A stretch of 64,000 nt of DNA from Agapanthus africanus (taxonomy: Eukaryota > Streptophyta > Magnoliopsida > Asparagales > Amaryllidaceae). Shown in pieces: positions 1 through 10,502 of this stretch. The stretch lies in NCBI GenBank assembly GCA_030015575.1, contig CM057338.1:777369864-777433863 (forward strand), written 5' to 3'. Numbering within the stretch: position 1 is the stretch's first letter; each line of letters opens with the position of its first letter. The notes under the pieces were generated by a model. The model ran no database searches. It was not told the DNA's origin and worked only from the letters and a program-made list of their open reading frames with translations. The position numbers and the translations under genes were made by a program.

Positions 1-1855
1 ATCACCTAAGATGTATACAGGTGCTCATTGGGTTATAAGTACACCGGACAGGACTCGCCGGGAACATGCTAGTTGGTCATATACCAGACGTCAGATGGCA
101 GTTCCCTGGTGACATGTGTGCAGGTTAGTTCATCGACCTGGGGATCGTCATTTGTCTCGTGTGAGTTCCCACTGTACTTTGATTACTACCCTACCACGGC
201 TCAAAGGAGTCGTGCAAACAGGTTTTAGTTGGGTACAGTCCCGAGCCACATGGAGGCAGTGAGCGTATCTTCAGGGGTTCGTCTCTCCCGGTATTGGGGG
301 TGAGGTCGTGCTGTGTCTAGGAGAGCCATTACACAAAGTCCTTGGCCAAGGCAAGGAGATTTACTGGTAGGTATTCCAGTAGTATCTCAGGGTGTTCTGG
401 GCTACACTCCGACACGACTTGTACCGCTTTTGGGGGTCTGACTTTTACCAACCCCCTAGGCCCGCCATGCGATACTCATAGACGAACGGACCGGACTGCA
501 CGGATATTGTCACTGACAGGCTCAGTTGGGTGTCGGGGTGAGCTTCCTCATCGACGTCCCATTTGGTCAGTACCTGGTAGCCCGTCACGTATTGGCTTAT
601 ACCTCTGACGTGCTAGTGGTTAAATCCACAACCAAGGTGTTGACGAGTCTTTAGAGTCCACCACACTTTCAGTTACTCAAGTTTCGGGCGAAACGCTGTA
701 GAGGCCGTATGGAGATATGGCAGGGTCCGATCAGATACGTGCGGTATTGCACGGATCAGGATCGGACGGTTTGTACTGGTAGCCGTATGGTTATATGGCA
801 GGGTTCGATCAGATACGTGCGGTATTGCACGGATCAGGATCGGACGGATATTACTAGCCGGCTTTGGTTTAAGCCGGTCCTAGTTTAGTACAGTGTAGAT
901 TTTGTCTCTTTGCATTTGTATCCGGACGGAATACAGATGCGGGTGTGTATGCACAGTATCGGGGTTTTCCTGTAATTTATTACGGGACCAGTTTTCTGGA
1001 GTTGCCAGTTTGCATTCCGTTCCGGCCGGTTTTCCTTTGTTCTTTCCCGGCCGGACTTTTCCGATGGAGGGGGTTATTTGCAATTGTGCAAATAACATTT
1101 GTGGAGGGGGTTTCTTGTAAAAGATTGATTATGATAGCTATCATTATCTTTTCCACCATGCTTTTGTTTTTATTTGTGACATGAAAGGGTATGGTTTGAA
1201 AAAGGTAAAGCATGGTTGTATGTTTTCTTGTCTCTTGATGTGGTCACCTCTTTCATCTCCTACACTCACCTCCCTTCTTATGGTTGGCATTCTCACTTCC
1301 TCCACCATAATGATTCATTCTCACTTGAGGAAAGAAAGAACACTAGAGAGAAGAAAAAGAATGAGAGAGTTCATCTTTATTTTTGTGAGGAATTCTTCAT
1401 CTCCTTCTTCTTCTTGTTATGGAAAAATGAAAGCACCATTTTTCCTAACCCCATCCCTCCATCATGGCAACTATCATAAACCCCAAAGTGAGACAAGTTT
1501 CCTACACTTCCTACAGCATATCTTGGACGCGTCGATTCGCCAGCTTCGCGTCCGAGTTGCCTCGGTATTGAGGTGGGAGCCCGTAAAAGCTACAGGCGAT
1601 GTGGTGCCCCTTTCCGACGAGGAGGAGACGGACGAAGATCCCGCGAGGAGATCGGAGTGGAGATGAAGACCGGAGGACTTGGATCGTCGGTATACATCTC
1701 TTCCCTTTCTTATTAGTAGCTAGACTTGTTAATGGTTACGATCCGGACTTTAGTGCGCGGTGGTGCCGGTTTGCAAAGTCCGCAAAATTTAAGTTTATCA
1801 CCGCTTCCGCATTCCGGCATCGGATTGACGGCCGGGGCGCCGCCGTGCACTTACA
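1..1855 (+). mobile_element. Long LTR, family C, left end outside window
   Basis: This is the right-hand 1.86 kb of a plus-oriented LTR. It ends in ...CTTACA at 1855 and contains the core motif shared by every LTR here (GAGTCTTTAGAGTCC region near 642-656). Its right half matches the family C LTRs at 32126-33979 and, inverted, at 34038-35634, including the terminal stretch around ATCGGATTGACGGC. Directly after its last base the sequence switches into the middle of a Copia reverse-transcriptase gene. The simplest reading is that this LTR (solo, or the 3' LTR of an element lying to the left) inserted into the pol of T1. If so, the TSD would be the AGAAC at 1856-1860. The left end is missing, so solo versus full element cannot be decided. 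No coding potential beyond chance ORFs is seen in this stretch. Confidence 0.8.
704..847 (+). repeat. 78-bp tandem duplication inside the LTR
   Basis: Two adjacent copies begin with GCCGTATGG at 704 and 782. Both contain a GATCAGATACGTGC / GCACGGATCAGGATC inverted arrangement. Other family C LTRs (for example 33025-33095) carry a single copy. The unit holds an ACGT-core motif of the kind bound by plant bZIP factors, so the duplication could alter promoter or enhancer strength. That effect is inference. Confidence 0.85.
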
Positions 1856-2952
1856 AGAACATCTGCTTTGATGATACTGTCAAGGAATTCGACTTTATCA
1901 AAAACCCAGATGAACCATGCATTTACAGTAAGATTGTAGGGAGAACTGTGGTATTCCTCGTCTTGTACGTGGATGACATTCTCCTAATAGGAAATGATAT
2001 TCCTATGCTACAGTCAGTCAAAGGATTCTTGTCACAGAGGTTCTCCATGAAGGAACTGGGCGATGCCAACTACATTCTGGGGATCCAGATCTATCGTGAT
2101 AGATCTAAGAGGATGTTGGGACTTTCACAGTCCAGGTACATTGACACCATACTGAAAAGATTCAGTATGGAAGATTCCAAGCGCTGTAATTTACCGGATT
2201 GTCATGGAATCACCCTCTCCAAAGAGATGTCTCCCAAGACTGATTTGGAAAGGGATTGCATGTCTATTATACCCTACGCTTCTGCGGTAGGCTCTATAAT
2301 GTATGCGATGTTATGTACCAGACCAGATGTAGCATACGCATTGAGCGTTGTAAGCCGGTATCAGTCGGACCCAGGGGAGAAACACTGGATAGCGGTAAAG
2401 AACATTCTCAAGTACCAGAGAAGGACTAAGGAGATGTTCTTGGTGTATGGCGGAAAAGACCTCCAGCTCGAGGCCTTTGCTGACTCCAGCTTCCAGAGTG
2501 ACAAGGATGACTCCAAGTCCATGTCGGGTTATGTCTTTACCCTCAATGGAGGGGCAGTTTGCTGGAAGAGTTCCAAGCAGGAGACCGTTGCAGAATCAAC
2601 TATGGAAGCGGAGTACATAGCTGCTTACGATGCCGCAAAGGAAGCTGTCTGGATGAAGAAGTTCCTCACGGAGCTTCAGGTGGTTCCTACCATTATTGAT
2701 CCAATACCACTGTATTGCGACAACAACGGCGCTATAGCTTTAGCGATGGAACCCAGGTCCCATCAAAAGTCCAGGCACATTTTGAGGCGGTACCACCTGA
2801 TCAGGGAGATCGTAGATCGCCGGGAGATCAAGGTGAAGAGAGTAAATATGGAGAACAACACTGCAGATCCACTCATGAAGGCCCTACCCCAGACTCAGTT
2901 CGAGCGGTTGATCGAGATGATAGGTCTTCGATACGCCAGTACATGGCCTTAG
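1856..2952 (+). pseudogene. Ty1/copia pol fragment: reverse transcriptase C-terminal part and RNase H
   Basis: This is an open frame of about 365 codons that runs on from the preceding LTR sequence. It starts inside reverse transcriptase just before ICFDDTVKEF. The catalytic YVDD box is at 1966-1977, followed by the connection region (LGLSQSRYIDTILKRFSMED) and a complete-looking RNase H. RNase H acidic residues are visible in EAFADSS, TMEAEY, YCDNNGA and NTADP. Everything upstream (gag, protease, integrase, palm start) is absent from the window. The stop TAG at 2950-2952 directly precedes the polypurine tract, as in T4. The closest relative in the window is the T4 pol, which differs by a 3-residue deletion in RNase H. 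The enzyme would make and degrade RNA:DNA hybrids during replication in a virus-like particle. As a 5'-truncated piece it is not expected to act alone. Confidence 0.93.
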
Positions 2953-2966
2953 TGCAAGTGGGAGAT
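2952..2966 (+). promoter_or_regulatory. Polypurine tract of T1
   Basis: The sequence GTGCAAGTGGGAGAT lies immediately upstream of the 3' LTR start TGTTAG. It is the expected primer for plus-strand DNA synthesis. The same 15 bases abut the LTRs of T3 (25205) and, inverted, T4 (15798) and T6 (40532). T7 differs by one base. Confidence 0.88.
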
Positions 2967-4259
2967 TGTTAGTGTATATGCCCTAGAGCCCATTACTGTA
3001 TCATACTAGCTTGTATATTACTTAATGGAAGCTTAAGATATTCACAGTTGTATAGACAATCTTGCTCAAAATGGTAGTATGCTACTTGGTTTGTCTCTAC
3101 TTCAATATGTGCATGTGTTTCTTTTAGCATATCGCTTATATACATATTAGTAGAGCCCTTAGGATCTTTGCTTGATTACCAGCGTTGTGATGGCAGTCAT
3201 ACTCGTTAGGGCTGGGTAATTCATAAGCACATCCTTATACAGGTCCCTAGTCGTAGGACTATCGAGACAGGGCATCGATACTCCGGAGTAGACTAGCGTA
3301 TGCGCTTCTCATCCCAATGGGGGAGACGGTCTGTCCCACAGCCGTCAGTACGTCGTACTTGAGATAGTATGCGGGTGCTCATTAGGTTACGAGTACACTG
3401 GACATAACTCGTCGGGAACTGTTGGTTGGTATTATACCTATCGTCAGTTATCAGTTCCCAGGTGACATGACTACAGCTTAGTCCGCCGACTTGACACTGT
3501 CACTTCGCCTCGAGTGTGTTCCCACTGTACTTAGATTACTACCCTACCACGGCTCAAAGGATTCGTGCAAATAGGTAGTAGTTGGGTGCAGTCCAGAAGC
3601 ACTTGGAGGCAGTGACGGTTAGACAGGATTCGTCTCTCCCGGTATTGGGGGTTGACATCGCGCTGTGTCTAGGAGAGCCATTACACAAGTAGTCCCTGGC
3701 TAGGGCAAGCGAGATATACTGGTAGGTTTCCAATGTTATCTCAGGGTGTTCTGGGCTACACTCCGACACGACTTGTACCGCTGTTAGGGGACTGACGTTC
3801 ACCGCCCCCTAGGCCCGCCATGCGATGTATCAGATGAACAGACCGGACTGTACGGAGATTGTCACATACAGGCTCAGTAAGAGTTCGGATGGGTTTACCT
3901 CATCGGCCTTCTTATCGACATCTACCTGGGGACCGTTACGTACAGCTTGTGCCGCTTGCGGTTTGTGGGTAAACCCCCTGCTAGCGTAGTGTCGAGTCTT
4001 TAGAGTCCCACACAGAGAGTTTCCCTGCACTGAGCGAAACGTGTAGAGGCCGTATGGTTTTACGGCAGGGCTACGATCACTTACGTGCACTTGTGTACGT
4101 ATGCTGTTCGGGCAGGCAATTCTAGTGGGCTTTGGTTTAAGGCGGATCCTAGTATTGCACAGATGGATTTGTTTTGTCTTCTGTGCATTCGCATTCTACG
4201 GAATGCGGATGCGGGTGTGTATCCACAGTTTTGAGGAGTGATGAAGGAGGAGGTGCCCC

Positions 4260-4350
4260 ATTAGGGTTTTGGCAGTTGGTTCGTCCAAAACCGTAATGTG
4301 CAGGCTCATTAGGGTTTTGACAATTCGTTTGGTCAAAACCATTATGAGCC
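4260..4350. other. Two adjacent LTR hairpins
   Basis: The first pairs ATTAGGGTTTTGG (4260-4272) with CCAAAACCGTAAT (4285-4297). The second pairs the 19-nt arm starting GGCTCATTAGGG (4303-4321) with GTCAAAACCATTATGAGCC (4332-4350), with a few mismatches. In the other family A LTRs a different-sequence hairpin sits at the equivalent place (see 22656-22721). Confidence 0.7.
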
Positions 4351-4403
4351 GAAGACATTGTTTACTAATCCTTTTAGTGATAGATTTGTGATGGCTAATT
4401 GCA

Positions 4404-4469
4404 TTGACCATTTAACCACTTAGACCTCTCTTGACTTTGTTGACCCGTTGACCGTATTGACCATTGACC
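4404..4469 (+). promoter_or_regulatory. Cluster of six W-box-like TTGAC motifs in the T1 LTR
   Basis: TTGACC or TTGACT occurs at about 4404, 4431, 4440, 4448, 4457 and 4464. TTGAC(C/T) is the core bound by plant WRKY factors. A denser array lies at the same place in the T4 LTRs. That it drives stress-responsive transcription of the element is inference. Confidence 0.55.
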
Positions 4470-5151
4470 TTCAAGAGAGGTCTACACTCTTCTTTGATTT
4501 TCTTTTTAATTCTTGAGTTATGAAAATGGTCAAGTCATTTATGCCATCAACTTTATAATGATAGGATTAGTAATAATGGTTTTGGGTGTATTATTGCAAC
4601 CATGGTTCATTTGCTTTAGTTAATCTTTTTCATTATTCTCTTCTCATTCTCTCTCTTGAAGTGAGAAGAAAAGAAAAGCTCCATGGTTGCTAAAGTTTCT
4701 CCTTCATCTTCCTCCTCTTGATAATTCTTTTGATCTCATGTGTTGAGAGAAAAAGAATCCACATAGACAAACACTTCCATCTTTCTCTTCTACACAACCT
4801 AGAGCATCTAGATTAGCGATCTCGTTGCCCTACTTGCCTCGTCTTGAGGTGGAGCTTAGTGTACAACTCTCGGGTGGATCGTCTTCGACTCAAGAAGGCC
4901 GCGGAGGTGACCAAGATCCGGATCGACCCTCGGAGCGTGGATGGACGAGTCGGACAGCGGAGAGAAGACCCGAAGGACCGGTTCCATGAGGTATATTTTC
5001 TACAGCATAGTAGTTAAAGCCTCTACTTGTTTGCTAGTTTCTAGTTTAGCCAAGATCCTTGCTTTTGAGTCCATGTTGTCTTGTGCTAAATTATTGTTTT
5101 TCGCCGTTTCCGCCTCCCCGTAAGAACCGGGGTGAGCAACGTGGACTTACA

Positions 5152-5782
5152 CACATGTCGGACGCTCTCCCCGCAATATCAAATGTACAAATACAACCAA
5201 ACTGTACTACCATTGCATCCAGGCTATCCACCATGACAAATCCGCAACATCACAGCACAACACAAAATATCAACGTGAATGTCACGTTCGCAAATCCGTC
5301 TAAAAGGGATATAGCAATTAGACAGGATTTACCGATCGAATGACATTCACGGTCGTAGATATAATGAAAATACTGTGAACCAACATATTTAAATTTTTCG
5401 ATCGACAAAATTTCCCGAAGTGGGCCCCAAGCACAAATCCAGCACTCAAAATAATCTGGGCCCAAACAAAAATTACCATAACCCCTAATTCCAACTCAGA
5501 AATCACTGTAGGAAAAATGGTGCAGAGAAGTTACTGTGCTGCGGCGAAATCGCGGCTAAAAGAGGGGTACGGCCGCGGTTCCACGGCTCTACAGTGCCTT
5601 CATGCAACCATTTTCTGCAGTGTTCTTATAACAGCCTGCTTGTTTTTCTGCAGCACACTAAATAATTTCTTGACCACAGGAAAAATTCGACAGAAACTGT
5701 GACTTTGAAATTGCGGTTTTGGAAAATTCGTCCGATCGAAGTTCTAAACACGTTAGAGCAAGCTAGTAAAGGTTACTGGCGT
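5152..5782 (-). mobile_element. 5' leader of T2 (partial)
   Basis: Non-coding stretch between the T2 primer-binding site and the T1 insertion point, to be read on the minus strand. It matches leaders of the other elements (for example the inverted block around 9700, sharing CACATGTCGGACGCTC). It holds a nested stem: GTGAATGTCA (5275-5284) with TGACATTCAC (5341-5350), and inside it AAATCCGTCTAA (5292-5303) with TTAGACAGGATTT (5318-5330). About 196 nt from the PBS is a decayed GC-rich hairpin (5541-5586) at the position where the other elements have SL1. The gag-pol of T2 lies outside the window. The short ORFs here are chance. Confidence 0.8.
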
Positions 5783-5795
5783 GGCTCTGATACCA
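5783..5795 (-). promoter_or_regulatory. Primer-binding site of T2 (initiator tRNA-Met type)
   Basis: On the minus strand this reads TGGTATCAGAGCC, complementary to the 3' end of plant initiator tRNA-Met. It lies directly after the LTR end (...GACTTACA) with no spacer, and identifies the adjacent LTR as the 5' LTR of a minus-strand element. Confidence 0.92.
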
Positions 5796-6676
5796 TGTAA
5801 GTCTACGGTAGCGCCCTTGCCATCTGTACGTGGCCAAAATGAGGAAACGAAAACTTTTTCAAACTAGAAACCGGCGCTATCGTATGCTTAAATCCCGGAT
5901 CGAACCATTAACCTACAACTAGCAACTAGAGAAAGGGTTGGAAAGCTATACCGATCGATCCATGTCCTTCGGTCTTTGGCCACTATCCCAAGCTCCTCGC
6001 GGTATCTCCGATTTCGATCTCCTCGTCGGAAAGGGCACCACATCTTCAAGTCTTTTTATGGGCTCCCGCTTCATCCGAAGCAACTCGGGCATGAAGTGTG
6101 CTAGCCGACGTATCCAAGGTGATGTAGAGAATGTTTGTGATCACTTTGTCTCTTGCATCCATGAGATGGATGGAGGTTAAAGGTGTTGCCATTGATGGAG
6201 ATTATGAGCTAGAGAAGAAAGAGGAAGAAGAAGAAGTTTTTCTCTTTCTTTTCTTTTGTGATGGAATGATAAAATGAGAGAGAGCTCTCTTGAAAATAAT
6301 ACAAGACCAACCTCTTCATGGCAGCCCCCCTCTCTCTCTTCTTATCATATCATCAGAAATCTATCAAATAATGTGACACATGCACAAAGAAAGAGACCAT
6401 GAGTCACCACTTGTGCATGTGTCACAATTAATGCTCCAAATGATGATATCTAGCTCACAATTTCCATTTACAAACATTAATCCAGATGTTTGCAACAATA
6501 AAAAGATACGGCAACAGCTAAAGTAAACTCGTGACGGATCACAAGGATACCCCTCACCTGTATATACATACCTGCACCCGCATTCCGACTGAATGCGAAT
6601 GCGATAAGACTAAAGTAATCCAACAAATCTAATACTAGGATCCGGCTTAAACCAAAGCCCACTAGTATGATCCGCC

Positions 6677-6713
6677 CGATCATGACCCGTGCAGTACTGC
6701 ACGTATATGATCG
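6677..6713. other. Nested palindrome in family C LTR
   Basis: An inner perfect 16-bp palindrome CGTGCAGTACTGCACG (6688-6703) is flanked by CGATCAT (6677-6683) and ATGATCG (6707-6713). The same arrangement, with changed bases but retained pairing, is seen near 33048-33087 and 739-770. A dyad of this kind could be a transcription-factor site. Its role is unknown. Confidence 0.75.
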
Positions 6714-7058
6714 AACCCTGCCATAAATCATACGGCCTCTACATCGTTTTGCCTGAAACTTGAAAACTGTCTGTGGGGGACTTTAAAGACTCGTCAAAAC
6801 TTTGGCTGTGAATTTAACCACTAGCACGTCAGAGGTACTAGCTGTACGTAACGGGTTACCAGGTATTGACCAAAAGGGAGGTCGATGAGCGAACTCATCC
6901 TGACACCCTACTGAGCCTGTCAGTGACAATATCCGTACAGTCCGGTCCGTTCGTCAATGAGCATCGCATGTCGGGCCTAGGGGGTTGCTAAAAGTCAGAC
7001 CCCCAAAAGCGGTACAAGTCATGTCGGAGTGTAGCCCAGAACACCCTGAGATACTACT

Positions 7059-7063
7059 GGAAT
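7059..7063. repeat. Left target-site duplication of T3 (GGAAT)
   Basis: GGAAT here is repeated at 27224-27228. Removing T3 restores the sequence ACTACTGGAATACCTACC, seen uninterrupted in the T6 LTR near 35303-35320. Confidence 0.92.
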
Positions 7064-9066
7064 TGTTGGCTATAGTGCCCTCAAGGCAATTATCATAGTC
7101 GCGGACAGATGATTATGATGATTGAGTGAGGACCTATACCGATAGAACAATCTTACTCGAGATGATAGTATGCTATCTGGTTTGTTTTTATCATCATGTT
7201 GATAGAGCCCATAAGATTCTTGCTTGACTGCCAGCATTATGCTGGCGATCATATATGTAGGAGCTGGGGTCTATAAGCGTCCTTAAATGTCCCTAGTCGA
7301 AGGAGTATCGAGACCGGGCATCGATACTTCAGTGTAGACTAGTGTATACTGATCGAGACCCCGACGAGGGGCGGTGGCCAGGTCTCGCGAGCCATTGATG
7401 TTAGTTTGATCACCTAAGATAGTATACAGGTGCTCGTTGGGTTATGAGTACACTGGACGGACTCGCCGGAAACCTGCTAGTTGGTATTATACCTATTGTC
7501 AGATAGCAGTTCCCAGGTGACATGTGTACAGGTTAGTCTGTCGACCTGAGATCGTCATTTGTCTCGTGTGAGTTCCCACTGTGCTTTGATTACTACCCTA
7601 CCATGGCTCAAAGGAGTCGTCCAAACAGGTTTTAGTTGGGTACAGTCCCGAGCCACATGAAGGCAGTGATCGGATCGTCGGGGATTCGTCTCTCCCGGTA
7701 TTAGGGGTTAATGTCACATTGTGTACGGGTAGCCATCACCACAATTCCATGGCCATGGTAGACGAGGATTACCGATCCAGGATCAATAGTTTCTCAGGAG
7801 GTGATGGGTTACATGCTGACACTAAATTTCGCGTTGTTAGGGGTCTGACTTTATCCACCCCCTAGACTCGATATGTGATACTCTTAGACGAAAAGACCGG
7901 ACTGTACGGATATTGTCACTGTCAGGCTCAGTAGGGGTTCTGCAAGAGTTTGCTCGTCGGCCTCCCTTTCGCTCAATACCTGGGTAGCCGTTACGTACAG
8001 TGAGTGCCGCTAACGTGCTTATGGTTAAACTCACTGCCAGTGTATTGATGAGTCTTTAGAGTCCCACACAGAGGGTTTTCACGGTTCAGGCGATATGGTG
8101 TATATGGCGTATGTTAATACATACAGGTGTCCGATTAAATATGTGCACTTGCTGCGCAGATTTTAATCGGACGGTTGATAATACTAGCGGATTAGGATTA
8201 AGCCGGATTATTAAATCGGGTTTTGATTTAATAATTTACATATGTATTTATATATATGTATTCTAGTATTATTGTTAACTATTCGTTTTTTCTCTCGGCT
8301 ATTCGTATTTTGGTACGAATACGCGTATATGTATTTCGGTACATGTATCGGGAAGTATTCCGTATTTTATATGGAATAGCTTCTAGAAGATGCCACTTTT
8401 TTTTATTGATTTTCTTTTAGAAATTCAATTAAGAAATGAGGTGGAAAAGGTGAGTCAAAGCATGGCATGAACATGGTTTTAAGGTATGGTTGCATTTGTT
8501 TATTGTTTTAATTAGAAAAGGGAAATGTTTTTTTTGTGGAGGAGAGTGGGAGGGTGGCCGGCCACATATTTGGTAGGGGTTCTTTTTCATTGGAGAAATT
8601 AACACATCATTCTCTCACTTTCTCATTCACACAAAACACTTAACCTTTTTTTTGTTCTTGCAAATGCTTCATCACCTTCAATCTTCTATGCTTTCTCAAT
8701 GAGCAAAAAGGAAAGAGAGAAAAATGTAATGACACTTCCATACACCTCGAATATCCATCACTAGCGACTTTGGAGCGTCGGTTACCTCGTCCGACGAGCT
8801 CGGAGCTTGCGCCGTTTCCCTCGGGTAGATCATCGGAGACGAAGGAAGACCGGCAACCAAACCACATCAACGAGCCGCTAGGAGCTTGGAATGAAGACCG
8901 AAGGACACGGATCCACTCGGTATAACGATTCTAACTCTTAGTTAGCTCGCTAGTTTAAGGTTTAAGGTCGATCCGCAAATCGGGTAGCGGTAGCGCCGGT
9001 TTTAGAAAATTTTTGTTCCGCATTTTGGTCGCGTTTCGACGGCCGAGGCGCTGCCGGGACCCTTCA
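7064..9066 (+). mobile_element. 5' LTR of T3, family B
   Basis: 2,003 bp, starting TGTTGGCTATAGTGCCC and ending ...GGGACCCTTCA directly against the PBS. The first half resembles family C LTRs. After the core motif (about 8048) it diverges into an AT-rich stretch (8190-8600) unlike family C, so the family B/C difference is modular. A poly-T/TA-rich region near 8240-8270 and a CT-rich region near 8605-8640 could hold the promoter and transcript start. This is inference. Confidence 0.92.
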
Positions 9067-9079
9067 TGGTATCAGAGCC
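9067..9079 (+). promoter_or_regulatory. Primer-binding site of T3 (initiator tRNA-Met type)
   Basis: TGGTATCAGAGCC immediately follows the 5' LTR with no spacer. Confidence 0.94.
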
Positions 9080-9282
9080 ACCCTTGAAACCCCTTACTAG
9101 CTTGTTTAAACGTGCTTAAAAGATCGATCGACGGAAATTACCAAAATCACGATTTCAATGTTCTGTTCTTTGCCGATTTTCAAAAGTGGTCCAAAAATTA
9201 TTTCAGGCATCTTAAAAATCCGTGCAGGCAATTTTAAGGCTACAGAGAAAATTTCAGCTCCTGAAGCTTCCAAAGAGCCACG

Positions 9283-9317
9283 GAACCGCCGCACTAACCC
9301 ACCATTGGTGGCGGTTC
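9283..9317 (+). other. SL1 stem-loop of T3 leader
   Basis: GAACCGCC (9283-9290) pairs perfectly with GGCGGTTC (9310-9317). The intervening 19 nt include a further CCACC/GGTGG pairing option. It lies about 203 nt after the PBS, matching the SL1 position in T4, T7 and T8. Confidence 0.7.
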
Positions 9318-9508
9318 ATCAGCCACTTAGTGGCGACGGGCTTTCAAATTTTAACTGTAGCTCATATGCTTGGAATTGTGATTTTTGTGATATTTTATTT
9401 GGCCCAGTTTTTAGTGAAGTGTTGTTTTGCTATTGGGGCCAATTTGGAACTTAGTCGATCGATATTTTAAATGGGCGTTTAACAGTATATACATTTATAT
9501 CTGCAACC

Positions 9509-9584
9509 GTGAATGTCATTTGATCGGTAGACCCGTCTAACTGCTATATGTTCTTTTAGACGGGTTTGCAAACGTGACATTCGC
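9509..9584 (+). other. SL2 nested stem of T3 leader
   Basis: Outer arms GTGAATGTCA (9509-9518) and TGACATTCGC (9575-9584), with one G-U type pair. Inner arms ACCCGTCTAA (9531-9540) and TTAGACGGGT (9556-9565) pair perfectly. It begins about 430 nt after the PBS, as in T2 and T4. Confidence 0.75.
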
Positions 9585-10502
9585 GTTGATGTTCTGTGTT
9601 GTGCTGTGATGTTGGTTGGATCGTCGTAGTGGATGGCTATGGTGCAATGTTAGTACAGTTTATTTTTTTTTATTTTGTACATTTGATATTGCGGGGCGAG
9701 CGTCCGACATGTGGACTGCCGTCACTGCCAGTTTGTATATTATTCTTTTGGGGCACGACCGGGCTGAGGTCGATGTCACCCTTGTATATTATTTTATTTT
9801 CTGTACTAGGATTACCCCGAGGTGGAGTGCACGAATAGCCAGGTTCTAGAGGGCAACTGGTCCGCATCTCAAAGCATTCAGACGGAGGGGACCTTACTCT
9901 AGGATTGGCAGGCTATTCGCCGCACTCGTAGGGGGTATAGGTTGACCCAGGAGGGGTGCTCAAGTTACCGGATTCCGTGAAGTGCTGGGTGGTCCATTCA
10001 CGTTGCTGAAGGGTGCTGCCTCAGTTCTGGTTTTGGCGGGTAACTTGCTGCGCTCGTAGGGGTCTATGTTTTCATTGCATAGGCTATCCACATGACAGGG
10101 AACGTCGGGTCTCACTTACGGCTCAAGTGAAACTCGGGGCTCCAGATTATCCACCATTCTGTGTTGCTTCTGTGATGTATCTGTGATGTTGCTTTATATC
10201 ATGCCTGGGACGAATGTTATATATATATATATATTTATATATACTAGTAGATGTTGTATATGTTTTGCACCCGCGCTAGTCCATTCCCCGCTCTGTCGTT
10301 AGTTTAGTAACCTAACGGGTGATGACGGGACCCAGTGGCGAATGCGGATGGCATATACGTACATTTTATTTTCGTTCTTTTCTGGTGTGATTAATTGATG
10401 GGACTGCATAGATTCTTATCAATGCAAGGATAAAACAAACCTATATATATGATGTTGTTGGAACCAAGTTTTTAAAAACTGACATTATAGACGTACACTT
10501 TT

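Larger units (their letters stand above)
2967..5151 (+). mobile_element. 3' LTR of T1, family A
   Basis: This is a 2,185-bp LTR beginning TGTTAGTGTATATGCC just after the polypurine tract and ending ...GTGGACTTACA. It aligns end to end with the T4 LTRs (13621-15797 and 21853-24021, inverted) but is clearly more diverged, particularly after 4200. T1 is therefore older than T4. It includes the shared core motif near 3990, a W-box cluster and two hairpins. Right of 5151 the sequence is the leader of T2, so T1 is inserted in that leader. Confidence 0.9.
5796..7063 (-). mobile_element. 5' LTR of T2, family C, first half
   Basis: Starts (plus strand) TGTAAGTCTACGG next to the PBS and is interrupted at 7063 by the insertion of T3. 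It resumes at 27229. Removing T3 and one GGAAT copy gives an LTR of about 2.0 kb matching that of T6. It contains a nested palindrome at 6677-6713 and the core motif near 6777. Confidence 0.9.

Noticed and set aside
1181..1666. 161-codon ORF on the plus strand
   Set aside because: Lies in the AT/CT-rich part of a family C LTR. The equivalent region in T2, T5 and T6 is not open in that frame.
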